Numbered from the stretch's first letter, positions 34,044 to 44,148 are shown. The stretch: DNA of 64,000 nucleotides from an uncultured Arenicella sp. (GCA_937974565.1 CALJWL010000030.1:16792-80791), one strand, 5' to 3'. A program made the numbers and translations. The notes: generated from the sequence alone by a model not told the origin.

Positions 34044-35876
34044 ATGACACACAATATAAAATCCGCCATAGCAATTGCGTGCGTACTTTCCTTCGTTGCT
34101 AATATCAACGATGTTGGCGCTAGTAACGGCCATCAAACCTCCATTGATAAAGATGAAATTGTGGTTACCGCCAAAGGCCTGCAAAGCCTCGGCGATATTA
34201 TCAATACCGCGCATGTTTTCACCGAACAAGACATCATTGCGGCTCAAGCAAAAAGCATACCAGCCTTACTCGAACGCATCGGCGGCATCTCAATCAGCGA
34301 TTCAGGTGGTCGAGGGTCAACAACGGGCGTGTTTGTCCGAGGTATTTCTTCGTCACAAACCATTGTGTTGATTGACGGGGTGCGTGTTGGCAGTGCCACG
34401 CTCGGTGCGGCCGCCCTTAACTCGTATCCAATCGAAGCACTGGAGCGTATTGAGGTACTTAAAGGCCCATTTTCAGGCGTTTACGGCGCTGATGCCGTCG
34501 GTGGCGTTATTCAACTGTTCACCAAAAAAGGCGAAAACGCTGAAAAAGTGATTTCTGCCTCTGTTGGGTCCGACAGTCTGTCCGAAGCAAGCGTGGCATT
34601 AGGGTTTGGTGATGAACGCAACAGTCTTCATATCAGCGCACAGCGAGAAGAGACCGACGGCATTGATCGTACTAGTATTCTTACTGGTGCAAATAATGAC
34701 GAAGACGCTTTTGAAGAAACGGCATTTAGCCTAGGAGGCAAATTGTCATTGGGCGACAAAACCGTTGCCAGACTAAACGTCCTTGCCACTGATAGCACCG
34801 TTGAATTTGATAACCTATTTGGTAACGGCGCGGGCAACCAAACCGAAAACGAAACTCTCAGTACCGCTCTGAATGTTACTCACCGTTTCAACGATCGTGT
34901 TCGTTGGTCCACTACGTTAGGGTTCAACGAAGACGAAGCCATTACCAGCTCGTCGTTTCCTTCAAGTTTTGTTACCAATCGTGATAGCCTAGGCACCGAA
35001 GTTGAAATTCAAGCGACTGACGCCACCATCATCACCGCCGGCCTTGATTACTACGAAGAAGATATTGAGTCTTCAAATGATTTTCCTGTAACTAACCGAG
35101 ATAACACCGCCATTTTTGCTCAATTACAAACTCGTGCTGGCGCATTGGGTTTGGTAGCCAGTTTACGCAGTGACGATAATTCCGCTTACGGCAGTGAAAC
35201 TAATGGCAGTATTGCCATTGGCTATGAATTGAGCGATGGCCTTCGTGCGAACGCAAGTTATGGCACGGCATTTGTTGCGCCTTCTTTCAACTTCTTGTAT
35301 TTCCCATTTTTTGGTAACCCAGACATCTTACCTGAAGAATCTGAGAACGTTGAAATTAGCCTAGCTGGCAGTGTTGGCGCAACCACATGGCGCATCGCGG
35401 CGTATCACACTGACGTAGAAAATTTATTCAGTTTCAACCCTAACACCTTTCTTGCTGCGAACATTGGTGAAGCCGAATTACAAGGTCTTGAAGTTCAAGT
35501 ACAAACTCAGGTTTCCGACTGGTCGCTGGGTTTGCAAGCGGATGTTTTAGACGCTGAAAACAAAGTCACAGGCGATCAACTAGACGATCGCCCAGAAAGC
35601 ACATTAAGTTTAAATGCCAGCCGTGATTTCGGGGCATTAAAGCTGGGCTTTGACCTGCGTGCTGAAACTGGTCGTGTGGATCGAGGTGGTACAGAGATCG
35701 CTGGGTTTGGCTTATTCGATATTAGTGCCGTATACAACGTTAGTGACAACGTCTCCATATTAGCCAATCTCGATAACATCTTCGATAAGGATTACACCGT
35801 TAACTTGGCAAGCTCGACCGATCGTTTCAATACCGAAGGCAGACAAGCAAAAGTAACACTAAGGTATTCGTTCTAA
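34044..35876 (+). CDS. btuB: TonB-dependent cobalamin receptor BtuB
   Basis: This is the outer-membrane channel that imports vitamin B12 with TonB energy. I start it at an ATG preceded by AAGG eight bases away, giving 610 residues; an in-frame GTG three codons upstream is less likely. A signal peptide is followed by a TonB box (DEIVVTA), a plug domain (about 35-150, with RGISSSQTIVLIDGVR and GVYGADAVGGVIQLFTKKG) and a beta-barrel ending in RYSF, the expected terminal aromatic. The cobalamin riboswitch upstream and the cob genes downstream fix its substrate. A terminator-like hairpin separates it from cobO. Confidence 0.95.
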   Translation: MTHNIKSAIAIACVLSFVANINDVGASNGHQTSIDKDEIVVTAKGLQSLGDIINTAHVFTEQDIIAAQAKSIPALLERIGGISISDSGGRGSTTGVFVRGISSSQTIVLIDGVRVGSATLGAAALNSYPIEALERIEVLKGPFSGVYGADAVGGVIQLFTKKGENAEKVISASVGSDSLSEASVALGFGDERNSLHISAQREETDGIDRTSILTGANNDEDAFEETAFSLGGKLSLGDKTVARLNVLATDSTVEFDNLFGNGAGNQTENETLSTALNVTHRFNDRVRWSTTLGFNEDEAITSSSFPSSFVTNRDSLGTEVEIQATDATIITAGLDYYEEDIESSNDFPVTNRDNTAIFAQLQTRAGALGLVASLRSDDNSAYGSETNGSIAIGYELSDGLRANASYGTAFVAPSFNFLYFPFFGNPDILPEESENVEISLAGSVGATTWRIAAYHTDVENLFSFNPNTFLAANIGEAELQGLEVQVQTQVSDWSLGLQADVLDAENKVTGDQLDDRPESTLSLNASRDFGALKLGFDLRAETGRVDRGGTEIAGFGLFDISAVYNVSDNVSILANLDNIFDKDYTVNLASSTDRFNTEGRQAKVTLRYSF

Positions 35877-35893
35877 TTTGTAATAAGTTCACC

Positions 35894-35952
35894 GGACCTT
35901 AAGAGTCGTAAACGAGAGAGGCGTCGACGAATTTAGGGTCCTTTATATTTTT
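35894..35952 (+). terminator. Terminator after btuB
   Basis: GGACCTTAA (35894-35902) pairs with TTAGGGTCC (35933-35941) with one wobble pair, around a 30-nt interior that can itself pair (GTCG with CGAC). TTTATATTTTT follows. It would end the riboswitch-controlled btuB transcript before the cob genes. Confidence 0.55.
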
Positions 35953-36091
35953 ATGGCGTTTATGTTTGCTGGTGTTATTGTCAGTGAGAAAATACACGAC
36001 TTCGACACCGTTAACTATAACAATCAAAACATCGGTCAAAATTGCAGATGCAGATTATCACCAACTTATTACTGTCTGGCAGCAGAAAATC

Positions 36092-36712
36092 ATGAGTAAA
36101 TCTGAACAACTTTCAGCAAGGCAAAAAGCCCACAAAGCCAAAATGGCGAAACACAAGAGCAAAGTAGACGCTAGCATTGCGGCGGCTCAGACTGAACGTG
36201 GCATTGCACTTTTAATGACCGGAAACGGCAAAGGCAAAACTTCATCAGCAATGGGTATGGTGATTCGCGCATTGGGTTACGAGCAAAAGGTTGGCGTGGT
36301 TCAATTTATTAAAGGCGCACAAGACTGTGGCGAAGGGAATTTTATACGTACCCATTGCCCCGCTGTCGACTTTTATCAAATGGGCACTGGCTTTACTTGG
36401 AATACTCAAGACATTGAATCCGACACTAAAGCCGCAGAACGCACCTGGGAGTACGCCGCACGAATGCTGAGCGATGAGCAATACAATTTAGTTGTGCTTG
36501 ACGAACTAACGTACATGCTTGGTTATCAGTATCTGGATAAAGACAAGGTGATTAACGCCATTGAAAAGCGCCCTACCGAGCAAAGCGTGGTCGTTACGGG
36601 GCGTGGGGGTGGCCGTAAATTACGTGCGGTTATGGACACGATATCCGACGTTAAAGACATTCGACATGGTTATCGCCATGGATTAAAAGCCCGTAAAGGC
36701 GTGGATTATTAG
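36092..36712 (+). CDS. cobO: Cob(I)alamin adenosyltransferase (CobA/BtuR type)
   Basis: The enzyme transfers adenosyl from ATP to cob(I)alamin or cobinamide, giving the coenzyme form used in salvage. The start at MSKSEQLSARQKAHKAKM gives 206 residues; the open frame runs further upstream but that part is not family-like. The P-loop is MTGNGKGKTSSAMG, followed by VVQFIKGA, and VVLDELTYML holds the acidic metal site. The C-terminal RHGYRHGLKARKGVDY is a family hallmark. cobQ begins seven bases later, so this is the first gene of the cob operon. Confidence 0.95.
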   Translation: MSKSEQLSARQKAHKAKMAKHKSKVDASIAAAQTERGIALLMTGNGKGKTSSAMGMVIRALGYEQKVGVVQFIKGAQDCGEGNFIRTHCPAVDFYQMGTGFTWNTQDIESDTKAAERTWEYAARMLSDEQYNLVVLDELTYMLGYQYLDKDKVINAIEKRPTEQSVVVTGRGGGRKLRAVMDTISDVKDIRHGYRHGLKARKGVDY

Positions 36713-36718
36713 CACTCA

Positions 36719-38281
36719 ATGAGTCAAGCCTCGCTCATCGATATTGCTCAATTTAAAGCCAGCCACACCCTGATGGTTCAAGGGTGTACTTCTGATGCTG
36801 GAAAAACGGTGATGGTCGCCGGTTTCTGCCGACTGTTGGCTCATGCCGGCATTACTGTTGCTCCATTTAAACCGCAAAATATGGCACTCAACAGTGCCGT
36901 AACATCAAACGGCGGTGAAATAGGTCGCGCGCAAGCATTGCAAGCCATTGCCGCCGGCATAGAACCACACACCGACCTCAATCCAATTCTATTAAAACCG
37001 TGCAGTGATACTGGTTCACAAGTCATTGTTCATGGTAAAGCCATCAGTGACATGCAAGCGGCCGCCTACCACGATTATAAAAAGGTGGCCATGCAGGCTG
37101 TGATTGATTCATTTCACCGGCTAGATCAACAATATCAATCTATTGTGGTTGAAGGTGCGGGCAGCCCAGCTGAGATTAATTTGCGCGAAGGCGATATAGC
37201 CAACATGGGGTTTGCTGAGAACGTCGATTGTCCGGTGGTACTGGTGGCCGATATTGATAGAGGTGGCGTATTCGCCCACTTAGTCGGCACATTGGCGTTG
37301 TTGTCGGCAAGCGAACAAAACCGAGTTGTTGGTTTTATTATCAATCGTTTTCGCGGAGATATAAAGCTGCTTCAACCCGGCATTGATTGGTTAGAGCAAC
37401 GCACAGGCAAACCAGTTCTTGGCACCATACCTTATTTACACAACTTATTTTTGGATGCCGAAGACGCCATTAATTACACCACTAACAAGGATCAATCGCT
37501 GACCAAGAAGACAATGAAGGTTGTGGTTCCAGTGCTTCCCAGAATTAGCAACCATACGGACTTTGATGCCTTAAGACTGCACCCGAATATTGATCTGAGC
37601 TTTGTGCCAGTAGACGCCATTGATCGCACGGCTGATTTGATAATCTTGCCCGGATCTAAAAGCGTTATCCATGACTTACAAACACTCATTGACAACGATT
37701 GGCAAACAACACTCAACAAACATTTAAGGTACGGTGGCAAGTTGATCGGAATCTGCGGCGGCTATCAAATGCTGGGGGAAACTATATTAGACCCCAGCGG
37801 CGTTGAGAACCAAGGAGTAGCCAACAGTGCGCATGGCTTTTCTCTGTTACCAATAAATACAGAGTTGGCTGACTCAAAACAACTTAAGAATGTACAAGCC
37901 ACCTTCGAACATCCCTTTTTTGACAGCACCAGCGTTACCGGTTACGAAATACATTGCGGACAAAGCCAACGGTTGCTGTCACAAGGCTCATTGTTTCGAC
38001 TGGCCGATCATAGCCACGAAGGTTGCGTCAGCGATGACAATCAAGTGTTAGGTACCTATTTACATGGCCTGTTTGATTCACCGCAAGCTTGCGATCAACT
38101 GCTTAAATGGGCAGGTCTCAACGAAGGACATGCGGTCGACATCGACCGCATACGCGAAGAACAACTCAACCGATTGACTGACTCGTTAAAACAGCACTGT
38201 CGACCTGATTTTATTGAACAAATCACCAATATTGCGTTAGCTCAACAAACTGGCTTTAATGCTGGCACTTCGAATCAATGA
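36719..38281 (+). CDS. cobQ: Cobyric acid synthase
   Basis: CobQ amidates adenosylcobyrinic acid a,c-diamide at four positions, using glutamine and ATP. The 520-residue protein has two domains. The N-terminal dethiobiotin-synthetase-like domain starts [18 protein letters not shown] and includes [10 protein letters not shown] and [17 protein letters not shown]. The C-terminal glutamine amidotransferase has the nucleophile Cys346 in [10 protein letters not shown] and a late YLHGLFDSP with the catalytic His. Its presence is notable because cobinamide salvage does not need it; it implies scavenging of cobyric-acid precursors or the presence of other cob genes elsewhere. It shares an ATGA overlap with the permease gene. 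Confidence 0.96.
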   Translation: MSQASLIDIAQFKASHTLMVQGCTSDAGKTVMVAGFCRLLAHAGITVAPFKPQNMALNSAVTSNGGEIGRAQALQAIAAGIEPHTDLNPILLKPCSDTGSQVIVHGKAISDMQAAAYHDYKKVAMQAVIDSFHRLDQQYQSIVVEGAGSPAEINLREGDIANMGFAENVDCPVVLVADIDRGGVFAHLVGTLALLSASEQNRVVGFIINRFRGDIKLLQPGIDWLEQRTGKPVLGTIPYLHNLFLDAEDAINYTTNKDQSLTKKTMKVVVPVLPRISNHTDFDALRLHPNIDLSFVPVDAIDRTADLIILPGSKSVIHDLQTLIDNDWQTTLNKHLRYGGKLIGICGGYQMLGETILDPSGVENQGVANSAHGFSLLPINTELADSKQLKNVQATFEHPFFDSTSVTGYEIHCGQSQRLLSQGSLFRLADHSHEGCVSDDNQVLGTYLHGLFDSPQACDQLLKWAGLNEGHAVDIDRIREEQLNRLTDSLKQHCRPDFIEQITNIALAQQTGFNAGTSNQ

Positions 38282-39348
38282 ACGGTTCAGAAAAAACAGA
38301 GACACCATTGGCTTTCTTACCTAAGACCTGGTTACCCAAACACAACCTGACCGCGGCATTAATAATCGCCGTACCGCTGTGTCTGTTGTTGGCAATCAGT
38401 TTAGGCACCGTGCGCATCCCTTTTGGCGATGTGCTGGCCAGTCTTTTGGGCCGTGAATCCAACCAAATAAACAGTTTAGTAGTAAACCAAATTCGGCTTC
38501 CAAGGGCGTTATTAGCGGCCTTGGTGGGTGCGTTATTAGGCATTTGCGGGGCAACCACCCAAGGGTTGTTCCGCAACCCATTGGCCGACCCTTCATTAAT
38601 CGGCGTAACCGCGGGGGCATCGGCCGGTGCCGCCATCGTCATTTTCACCGTCACAACCGTTTCTCAATTCACGGGAATTGGTGGGCTTTGGTTAATTACA
38701 CTGGGCGCGTTTATTGGCGGCACTATTGCCGTGATCGGTGTATACCAGCTTGCCACCAACCAGCATGGCACATCGGTTGCCACCATGTTACTGGCAGGAA
38801 TAGCGATTACGGCCATTGCCGGTGGCCTAACCAGTTTAATTGAATTTTTTGCTGACAACGATGCCCTGCGACGCATCAGTCTGTGGCAAATGGGGGGATT
38901 AGATGGAGCAAACTGGGCCCGTGTGCTGATCGCGGGTTTGCTAACTTTAATCATATTTGGTGTATTGCCTCGCTACAGCATGGCGTTAAATGCCTTCTTG
39001 CTCGGTGAATCGGAAGCAAGGCATCTGGGCATCGCGGTTCAGAAAACCAAGTTTCATCTTATATTACTGGTTGCTCTTGGTGTTGGCGTATCCGTGGCTC
39101 TTGCCGGAACGATCGCCTTTGTGGGGTTGGTTGTGCCTCATATTATTCGTCTCATGATTGGCCCGAACCACTTGTTTTTACTCCCATTGTCAGCGTTAGG
39201 TGGGGCTGTGTTGCTGTTGCTGGCGGATACGTTAGCCAGAACTATTTTAGCTCCCATAGAGTTACCCGTTGGTTTGGTAACGGCAATCTTTGGCGCACCG
39301 TTCTTCATCTCATTATTACGACATAGAAACGAGTACGGAATGCGCTAA
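38278..39348 (+). CDS. btuC: FecCD-family permease, BtuC-like B12 ABC transporter
   Basis: This is the membrane subunit of a metal-chelate ABC importer. The 356 residues have about ten predicted helices. Family motifs include [41 protein letters not shown] and [16 protein letters not shown]. The ATGA overlap with cobQ and the position between cobQ and the ATPase gene make cobalamin the likely cargo. The symbol rests on context, since FecCD sequence alone does not separate B12 from siderophore or haem carriers. Confidence 0.88.
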   Translation: MNGSEKTETPLAFLPKTWLPKHNLTAALIIAVPLCLLLAISLGTVRIPFGDVLASLLGRESNQINSLVVNQIRLPRALLAALVGALLGICGATTQGLFRNPLADPSLIGVTAGASAGAAIVIFTVTTVSQFTGIGGLWLITLGAFIGGTIAVIGVYQLATNQHGTSVATMLLAGIAITAIAGGLTSLIEFFADNDALRRISLWQMGGLDGANWARVLIAGLLTLIIFGVLPRYSMALNAFLLGESEARHLGIAVQKTKFHLILLVALGVGVSVALAGTIAFVGLVVPHIIRLMIGPNHLFLLPLSALGGAVLLLLADTLARTILAPIELPVGLVTAIFGAPFFISLLRHRNEYGMR

Positions 39349-40127
39349 TGACCATTGTCAACGTAACTGATTTGGTCGTTCCCAACCCGTCATCGTTGAA
39401 CGGAGGGCACCCGCTGGTAAATGGCGTCTCATTTAACGTGGAGCAAGGCGAAGTCTTTGTGATTATTGGCCCAAATGGCGCAGGCAAATCATCACTGTTA
39501 AAAGCCATCACCAATGACATACCCTATTTGGGCCATATCAACACCCCAACGATTTCATCTGACCCAAAACAAAAGGCAAAACACGTTGCTGTGTTGCATC
39601 AACATACGCATTTGCACTTCCCTTTCACAGTATTTGAAGTTGTCGAATTGGCTCGAACACCTCACGCCACTGGCAAGAAAAGAGACTGTGAACTTGTTCA
39701 CGATGCTCTGAAATTAATGGACATAACTCATTTATCCGATCGAATTTACACCGATTTGTCCGGCGGCGAAAAACAACGCACACAACTGGCGCGGGTATTT
39801 TGCCAATTATGCGAAGTCGAATCGTCAGATCGCTTACTTATTCTTGATGAGCCGCTTACCGCGCTTGATCTTGGTCACCAACACCATGTAATGAAAGCCA
39901 TTCGCTCCGTTGCCGCGCAAGGGGTGACGGTGATCATGGTGTTGCATGATATCAATATCGCGGCCCGATATGCCGATAAGCTGTTAGCGCTGCTTTGCAG
40001 TGAACAATTAGCAATGGGCACACCAAGCCAAGTCATCAATGAGCAAACAATGGGGCGCCTTTTTGATTTGCCCGTTGAAATAATCATGAGCAAATCGACC
40101 AACACGCCAGTTTTGATCGGTATTTAA
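39348..40127 (+). CDS. btuD: ABC transporter ATP-binding protein, BtuD-like
   Basis: This ATPase is the partner of the BtuC-like permease. The 259 residues contain Walker A (GPNGAGKSS), the Q-loop region VAVLHQHTHLHF, the ABC signature LSGGEKQRTQLARVF, Walker B (LLILDEPLTALD) and the switch His in VLHDINIA. The start codon overlaps the permease stop (TAATG), so synthesis of the two subunits is coupled. An insert around DLVVPNPSSLNGGHP near the N-terminus is unusual but harmless to the motifs. HmuV and FecE are close relatives, so the symbol rests on context. Confidence 0.9.
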   Translation: MTIVNVTDLVVPNPSSLNGGHPLVNGVSFNVEQGEVFVIIGPNGAGKSSLLKAITNDIPYLGHINTPTISSDPKQKAKHVAVLHQHTHLHFPFTVFEVVELARTPHATGKKRDCELVHDALKLMDITHLSDRIYTDLSGGEKQRTQLARVFCQLCEVESSDRLLILDEPLTALDLGHQHHVMKAIRSVAAQGVTVIMVLHDINIAARYADKLLALLCSEQLAMGTPSQVINEQTMGRLFDLPVEIIMSKSTNTPVLIGI

Positions 40128-40146
40128 AGAGCCTACTTAGTTCAAC

Positions 40147-40710
40147 ATGAATTCATCCCTTCTCTCAGCGCCCTCTTACACTCACCTCATTTTAGGCGGT
40201 GCGCGCAGCGGCAAAAGCTCTTACGCAGAATCCTTGGCAACCGAATATTCAACACAAAACTCACTTCCGTTGACATACATAGCAACGGCTACAGCTGGCG
40301 ACGATGAAATGCATCGCCGTATAGAAAAACATCAACGGGATAGGCATGATAATTGGAACTTAGTCGAAGAACCGATTGAACTCGCAACCGCATTATTGGC
40401 ATCACCCCCTCCTTCCGTGATTCTAATCGACTGCTTAACTTTATGGTTAAGTAACTGTTTACATCACTCCGAGGGCTGCTGGGAAGACCAAAAGCGGGCT
40501 TTCGTTTGCGCGCTTAACGACAATGCCGCTCGAACGGAATCAAGTCATAAAGTACTCATGGTCAGTAATGAAGTTGGGTGTGGCATTATTCCAATGGGAG
40601 AATTGAGCCGGCGATACGTTGATGAAGTTGGCTGGTTGCATCAAGAATTGGCTCACCAATCCACCAATGTCACAATGATAACGGCTGGATTACCACAAAA
40701 ATTAAAGTAA
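40147..40710 (+). CDS. cobU: Adenosylcobinamide kinase/guanylyltransferase
   Basis: This bifunctional enzyme phosphorylates adenosylcobinamide and transfers GMP to give adenosylcobinamide-GDP. The 187-residue protein is of normal length. The P-loop is GGARSGKSS (17-25). The LTYIATATAGDDEMHRRI segment contains the guanylylated His region followed by HQRDR. LIDCLTLWLSN and VSNEVGCGIIP are family signatures. It lies 19 bases after btuD and 27 before cobT. Confidence 0.96.
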   Translation: MNSSLLSAPSYTHLILGGARSGKSSYAESLATEYSTQNSLPLTYIATATAGDDEMHRRIEKHQRDRHDNWNLVEEPIELATALLASPPPSVILIDCLTLWLSNCLHHSEGCWEDQKRAFVCALNDNAARTESSHKVLMVSNEVGCGIIPMGELSRRYVDEVGWLHQELAHQSTNVTMITAGLPQKLK

Positions 40711-40737
40711 CATTGTCACTTAAACCAAAGACTAAAA

Positions 40738-41784
40738 ATGAACATGGCTTTAGATTGGATAAAACGCTCTTGCCCAACTCCGAATCAGGAAATGCGACGT
40801 GCCGCCACAGCAAGGCAAGGCATTTTAACCAAGCCTACGGGGTCATTGGGTCGCTTAGAGCAGTTGGCCATTGATTTCGCTGGTTGGCAATCCAAAGAGT
40901 TGCCTCGTTTAGGTCGTATTTCAATTCAAATATTTGCCGCCGATCACGGAGTGTGCGCTCAAGGTATTTCCGCTTTCCCACAAGAAGTGACGGCACAAAT
41001 GATTGATAATTTTCTGTCCGGTGGCGCGGCCATCAGTGTATTGGCGAAACACATGAACGCAGACTTTAACGTTATTAATTTAGGCACAATCAGCTCAATT
41101 AAAGACGCCCCTCGTTTGAAAAATGTGCCTATTTCATGCGGCACCGAAGACTTTACTCACAAACCCGCAATGAACGGCAAGCAACTCATTACGGCATTAA
41201 ACATAGGCCGTGATTCAGTCACCGACTCTGACCTGTTTATCGGTGGCGAAATGGGCATAGGTAACACCTGTTCGGCTTCGGCTATCTTTTCGGCCCTGTT
41301 AAAGCTACCCGCCACCGAAACAGCGGGCCCTGGAACCGGCATTGATGCAAACACCATTACTCATAAAGCACACATAATAGACAAAGCCTTAACGCTTCAT
41401 CAACCTCACCTTAACCAACCCACTGACGTGTTGGAACGTTTAGGTGGTTTTGAAATAGCGGCCTTGACTGGCGCCTATATTTGCGCTGCACAAAAACAAA
41501 TTCCCATTATCGTCGATGGCTTTATTTGCACCGCCGCGGCCTTAATAGCAACCAACATCAACCCAAGTTGCCAAGCGTGGATGATTTTTGCACATCAGTC
41601 AGCCGAACCTGCTCACAAAAAAGCGTTAGACCATTTAAACGCTAAGCCTTTGTTGAATTTAGGTCTGCGATTAGGCGAAGGCAGTGGCGCGGCATTGGCA
41701 GTGCCAATCATTGAGCAAGCATTGTTACTGCACTCAAGTATGGCAACGTTTACCCACGCCGGTGTGAGTGATAGACATGCGTAA
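40738..41784 (+). CDS. cobT: Nicotinate-nucleotide-dimethylbenzimidazole phosphoribosyltransferase
   Basis: CobT activates the lower-ligand base, making alpha-ribazole phosphate. The 348 residues contain the family segments KPTGSLGRLEQLA, FAADHGVCAQGISAFPQEVT, GEMGIGNTCSASAI and GPGTGIDA. The catalytic Glu is residue 314 in RLGEGSGAALA, close to Glu317 of the Salmonella enzyme. It sits between cobU and the binding-protein gene, and its end overlaps the start of the latter by about eight bases. Confidence 0.96.
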   Translation: MNMALDWIKRSCPTPNQEMRRAATARQGILTKPTGSLGRLEQLAIDFAGWQSKELPRLGRISIQIFAADHGVCAQGISAFPQEVTAQMIDNFLSGGAAISVLAKHMNADFNVINLGTISSIKDAPRLKNVPISCGTEDFTHKPAMNGKQLITALNIGRDSVTDSDLFIGGEMGIGNTCSASAIFSALLKLPATETAGPGTGIDANTITHKAHIIDKALTLHQPHLNQPTDVLERLGGFEIAALTGAYICAAQKQIPIIVDGFICTAAALIATNINPSCQAWMIFAHQSAEPAHKKALDHLNAKPLLNLGLRLGEGSGAALAVPIIEQALLLHSSMATFTHAGVSDRHA

Positions 41785-42766
41785 TATCACCAATCACACA
41801 GCGATTGTGCGTATACCTTTACCATTCTTGAGTTGCGTACTTCTGTGCTTGTTTTTGATTGGTTGTGGTAGCCAAAACACTGACAATTCGAACACGCCCT
41901 CCTCGCCTCAACAACCCCGTGCATCGACGAATGACACGCCCAATAAGGTCGTTGTAACCGACTTTGCTGGCAACACCATTATACTGGCGCAACCCGCGAA
42001 AAAAATCGTTGCACTCGCACCTCACATTGTCGAAAATTTGTACACCGTTGGCGCTGGAGATCAAATCGTTGGCGTTGTGAAGCACAGTGATTACCCGCCT
42101 CAAGCACTGGAACACCCGATTGTCGGTGGTTATGAACACACGAATTATGAGCGAATACTGGAACTCAAACCCGACCTAATCATTGCGTGGGACTCTGGCA
42201 ATTCTCGCACCAATCTGAATAAGTTGAGAGAACTCGGGTTCACTGTACTAATCGATCAACCAGACTCGCTGGACGACATCGCAAAAAGTCTACGCTTACT
42301 CGGCGTGGTCACAGGTCACTCCAAACAAGCCAATCAAGCTGCAAACCGATTTCTAGAGTACGTAACAACCGCTCAAGAGGAGAATGCAAATAAACGCCCC
42401 GTGTCGGTGTTTTATCAAGTTTGGAACGAACCACTGATTACCATTAATGGCAATCACATTATTTCTGATGCAATTCGTACTTGCGGTGGCCAAAACGTGT
42501 TTGCCCGCGAGCCAGCAGTGGCCCCTAGAATCAACATTGAGTCAATATTTCAGCGTGACCCAGAAGCCATTATCGTTAGCGGAATGGGCGAAGCTCGGCC
42601 AGAATGGTTGGACGATTGGAAAAAATGGCCTAACTTAAGGTCCGTCAAGAGCGGCAACTTATTTTACGTTAACCCAGATCACCTGCAACGTCATACCATT
42701 AGACAGCAATTGGCCATAAAAAAAATCTGTTCCCAACTCGATTCCGTCAGAGCCAAAAAAGGTTAG
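41777..42766 (+). CDS. btuF: Cobalamin-binding lipoprotein, BtuF-like
   Basis: This is the substrate-binding component of the B12 importer. The preferred ATG start overlaps the cobT stop by eight bases; a GTG nine bases upstream is possible. The first 30 residues form a lipoprotein signal with lipobox LIGC (Cys30), so the protein should be tethered by lipid instead of freely periplasmic. A Ser/Pro/Asn-rich linker follows (about 32-60). The helical-backbone binding fold starts at KVVVTDFAGNTIILAQPAKKIVALAPHIVE and includes VGGYEHTNYERILELKPDLIIAWDSG, as in BtuF. It lies away from its permease and ATPase genes, with cobU and cobT between. Confidence 0.9.
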   Translation: MRNITNHTAIVRIPLPFLSCVLLCLFLIGCGSQNTDNSNTPSSPQQPRASTNDTPNKVVVTDFAGNTIILAQPAKKIVALAPHIVENLYTVGAGDQIVGVVKHSDYPPQALEHPIVGGYEHTNYERILELKPDLIIAWDSGNSRTNLNKLRELGFTVLIDQPDSLDDIAKSLRLLGVVTGHSKQANQAANRFLEYVTTAQEENANKRPVSVFYQVWNEPLITINGNHIISDAIRTCGGQNVFAREPAVAPRINIESIFQRDPEAIIVSGMGEARPEWLDDWKKWPNLRSVKSGNLFYVNPDHLQRHTIRQQLAIKKICSQLDSVRAKKG

Positions 42767-42781
42767 CTCTTTTCATCTAAT

Positions 42782-43561
42782 ATGAAACACCAATTTGATT
42801 TACTGTTAACGGCGTTGATGTTTTACACACGCATTCGCGTTAGTAAACGCCTGCCCTATTCACCAGAATTATTGAACCAATCACGCCAATATTTTACGTT
42901 TGTGGGGGTGATTGTTGGCGCCCTTGTGTGCGCTGTGTTTCTGATCGCTAACATCGCTTTTCCAACATCCATTGCTGTTGCGTTATCAATGATAGCCGGC
43001 CTATTCATTACCGGTGCATTTCATGAAGACGGTTTCGCTGACTCTTGCGATGCATTAGGAGGGGGATGGAAGTCGGATGAAATTCTCAGCATCATGAAAG
43101 ACAGTCGCATTGGCACCTATGGCACAATTGGGCTGATTGGGATATTAAGCCTGAAGTTCCTCGTATTAATTGAGTTGGCCTATGGGGGCGCGCTATTTTG
43201 GTGTCTGTGCGTTATTTCAGCTCATGCCACCAGTCGGTTTCATTCATCAAGATTAATCAAACATTATAATTACGTACAAGATACAGATCAGAGTAAAATA
43301 AAACCGATAACCGATGCCCCTTTAACTCCGCAAGCCGAACAATTTGGCATGATTGTCACATTGACACCTTGTCTAATTTTAGCCTCTCTGTCATTTTTGA
43401 TGCCTGTGTTAGGCTTTGCCTTAGCCTATATTGCATCCAACTCTTTTATGCATTACTGCGAGCAGCAAATTGGCGGTTATACCGGTGACATTTTAGGTGC
43501 CATACAACAAATCGCCGAAGTCGTATTTTTACTGAGTTGCCTTGCAGTTTTTAAATTTTAA
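42782..43561 (+). CDS. cobS: Adenosylcobinamide-GDP ribazoletransferase (cobalamin synthase)
   Basis: CobS joins adenosylcobinamide-GDP and alpha-ribazole (phosphate) at the inner membrane. The 259-residue protein has about six hydrophobic segments. The active-site signature HEDGFADSCDALGGG is intact, followed by IMKDSRIGTYGTIGL. The C-terminal half has FMHYCEQQIGGYTGDILGA, another family hallmark. It begins 15 bases after btuF and is followed by the phosphatase gene. Confidence 0.96.
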   Translation: MKHQFDLLLTALMFYTRIRVSKRLPYSPELLNQSRQYFTFVGVIVGALVCAVFLIANIAFPTSIAVALSMIAGLFITGAFHEDGFADSCDALGGGWKSDEILSIMKDSRIGTYGTIGLIGILSLKFLVLIELAYGGALFWCLCVISAHATSRFHSSRLIKHYNYVQDTDQSKIKPITDAPLTPQAEQFGMIVTLTPCLILASLSFLMPVLGFALAYIASNSFMHYCEQQIGGYTGDILGAIQQIAEVVFLLSCLAVFKF

Positions 43562-43578
43562 CGACGACTAACCATACT

Positions 43579-44148
43579 ATGATTATTGATCTAATCAGGC
43601 ACACCACGCCGGACGTGCAGGAAGGTATATGCTATGGTCAAAGCGACCTAGGGCTGGCTTCAGGCTTTCATGAGGAGTTCAGTTTAATCAGCGATATCAT
43701 CTTTGATCAGTACGATCTGATCATCACCAGCCCATTGCAACGCTGTGCGCGCCTAGCTGCTACTATTTCAGGAGATCATAGACGGCAAGACGAGCGAATA
43801 ATGGAATACAATTTTGGCGATTGGGAACAACGACCTTGGTCAGAACTCAAGTCTGATGAAGCAAAAAATTGGATGAATAATTTCGTTGATCAACCCGCTC
43901 CCAATGGCGATAGCATCGTCAGCATGCAACATCGAGTTTTGCAGTTTTGGCAAGAACTGCTTGATTGTGAGCATGACAAAATAGCAGTTGTCACGCATTC
44001 AGGGGTTCAGCGTTTAATACACGCTCATATTTTACAAACGCCTTTGACTCACCTGTTTCGTTTAGAATTAGAGTTTGGGGCTGTGATACGCGTTAAACAT
44101 CAAAGAGATACAGCACTAACAACGCTAAGGCATTTAACCCAAGGATAG
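43579..44148 (+). CDS. cobC: Alpha-ribazole phosphatase-like histidine phosphatase
   Basis: This 189-residue protein of the phosphoglycerate-mutase-like superfamily would remove phosphate from alpha-ribazole-5'-phosphate or adenosylcobalamin-5'-phosphate. The RHT catalytic motif is at residues 7-9 (LIRHTTPD), followed by GICYGQSDLGL, SPLQRCARLA, FGDWEQRPW and VVTHSGVQR with the second catalytic His. These match CobC. It is the last gene of the cobalamin cluster, 17 bases after cobS. Confidence 0.92.
   Translation: MIIDLIRHTTPDVQEGICYGQSDLGLASGFHEEFSLISDIIFDQYDLIITSPLQRCARLAATISGDHRRQDERIMEYNFGDWEQRPWSELKSDEAKNWMNNFVDQPAPNGDSIVSMQHRVLQFWQELLDCEHDKIAVVTHSGVQRLIHAHILQTPLTHLFRLELEFGAVIRVKHQRDTALTTLRHLTQG

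Noticed and set aside
35953..36091. Second cobalamin riboswitch before cobO
   Set aside because: None of the aptamer core sequences (CTGCCCCCGCAAC or the closing GTC-GGA-GCC pattern) is present.
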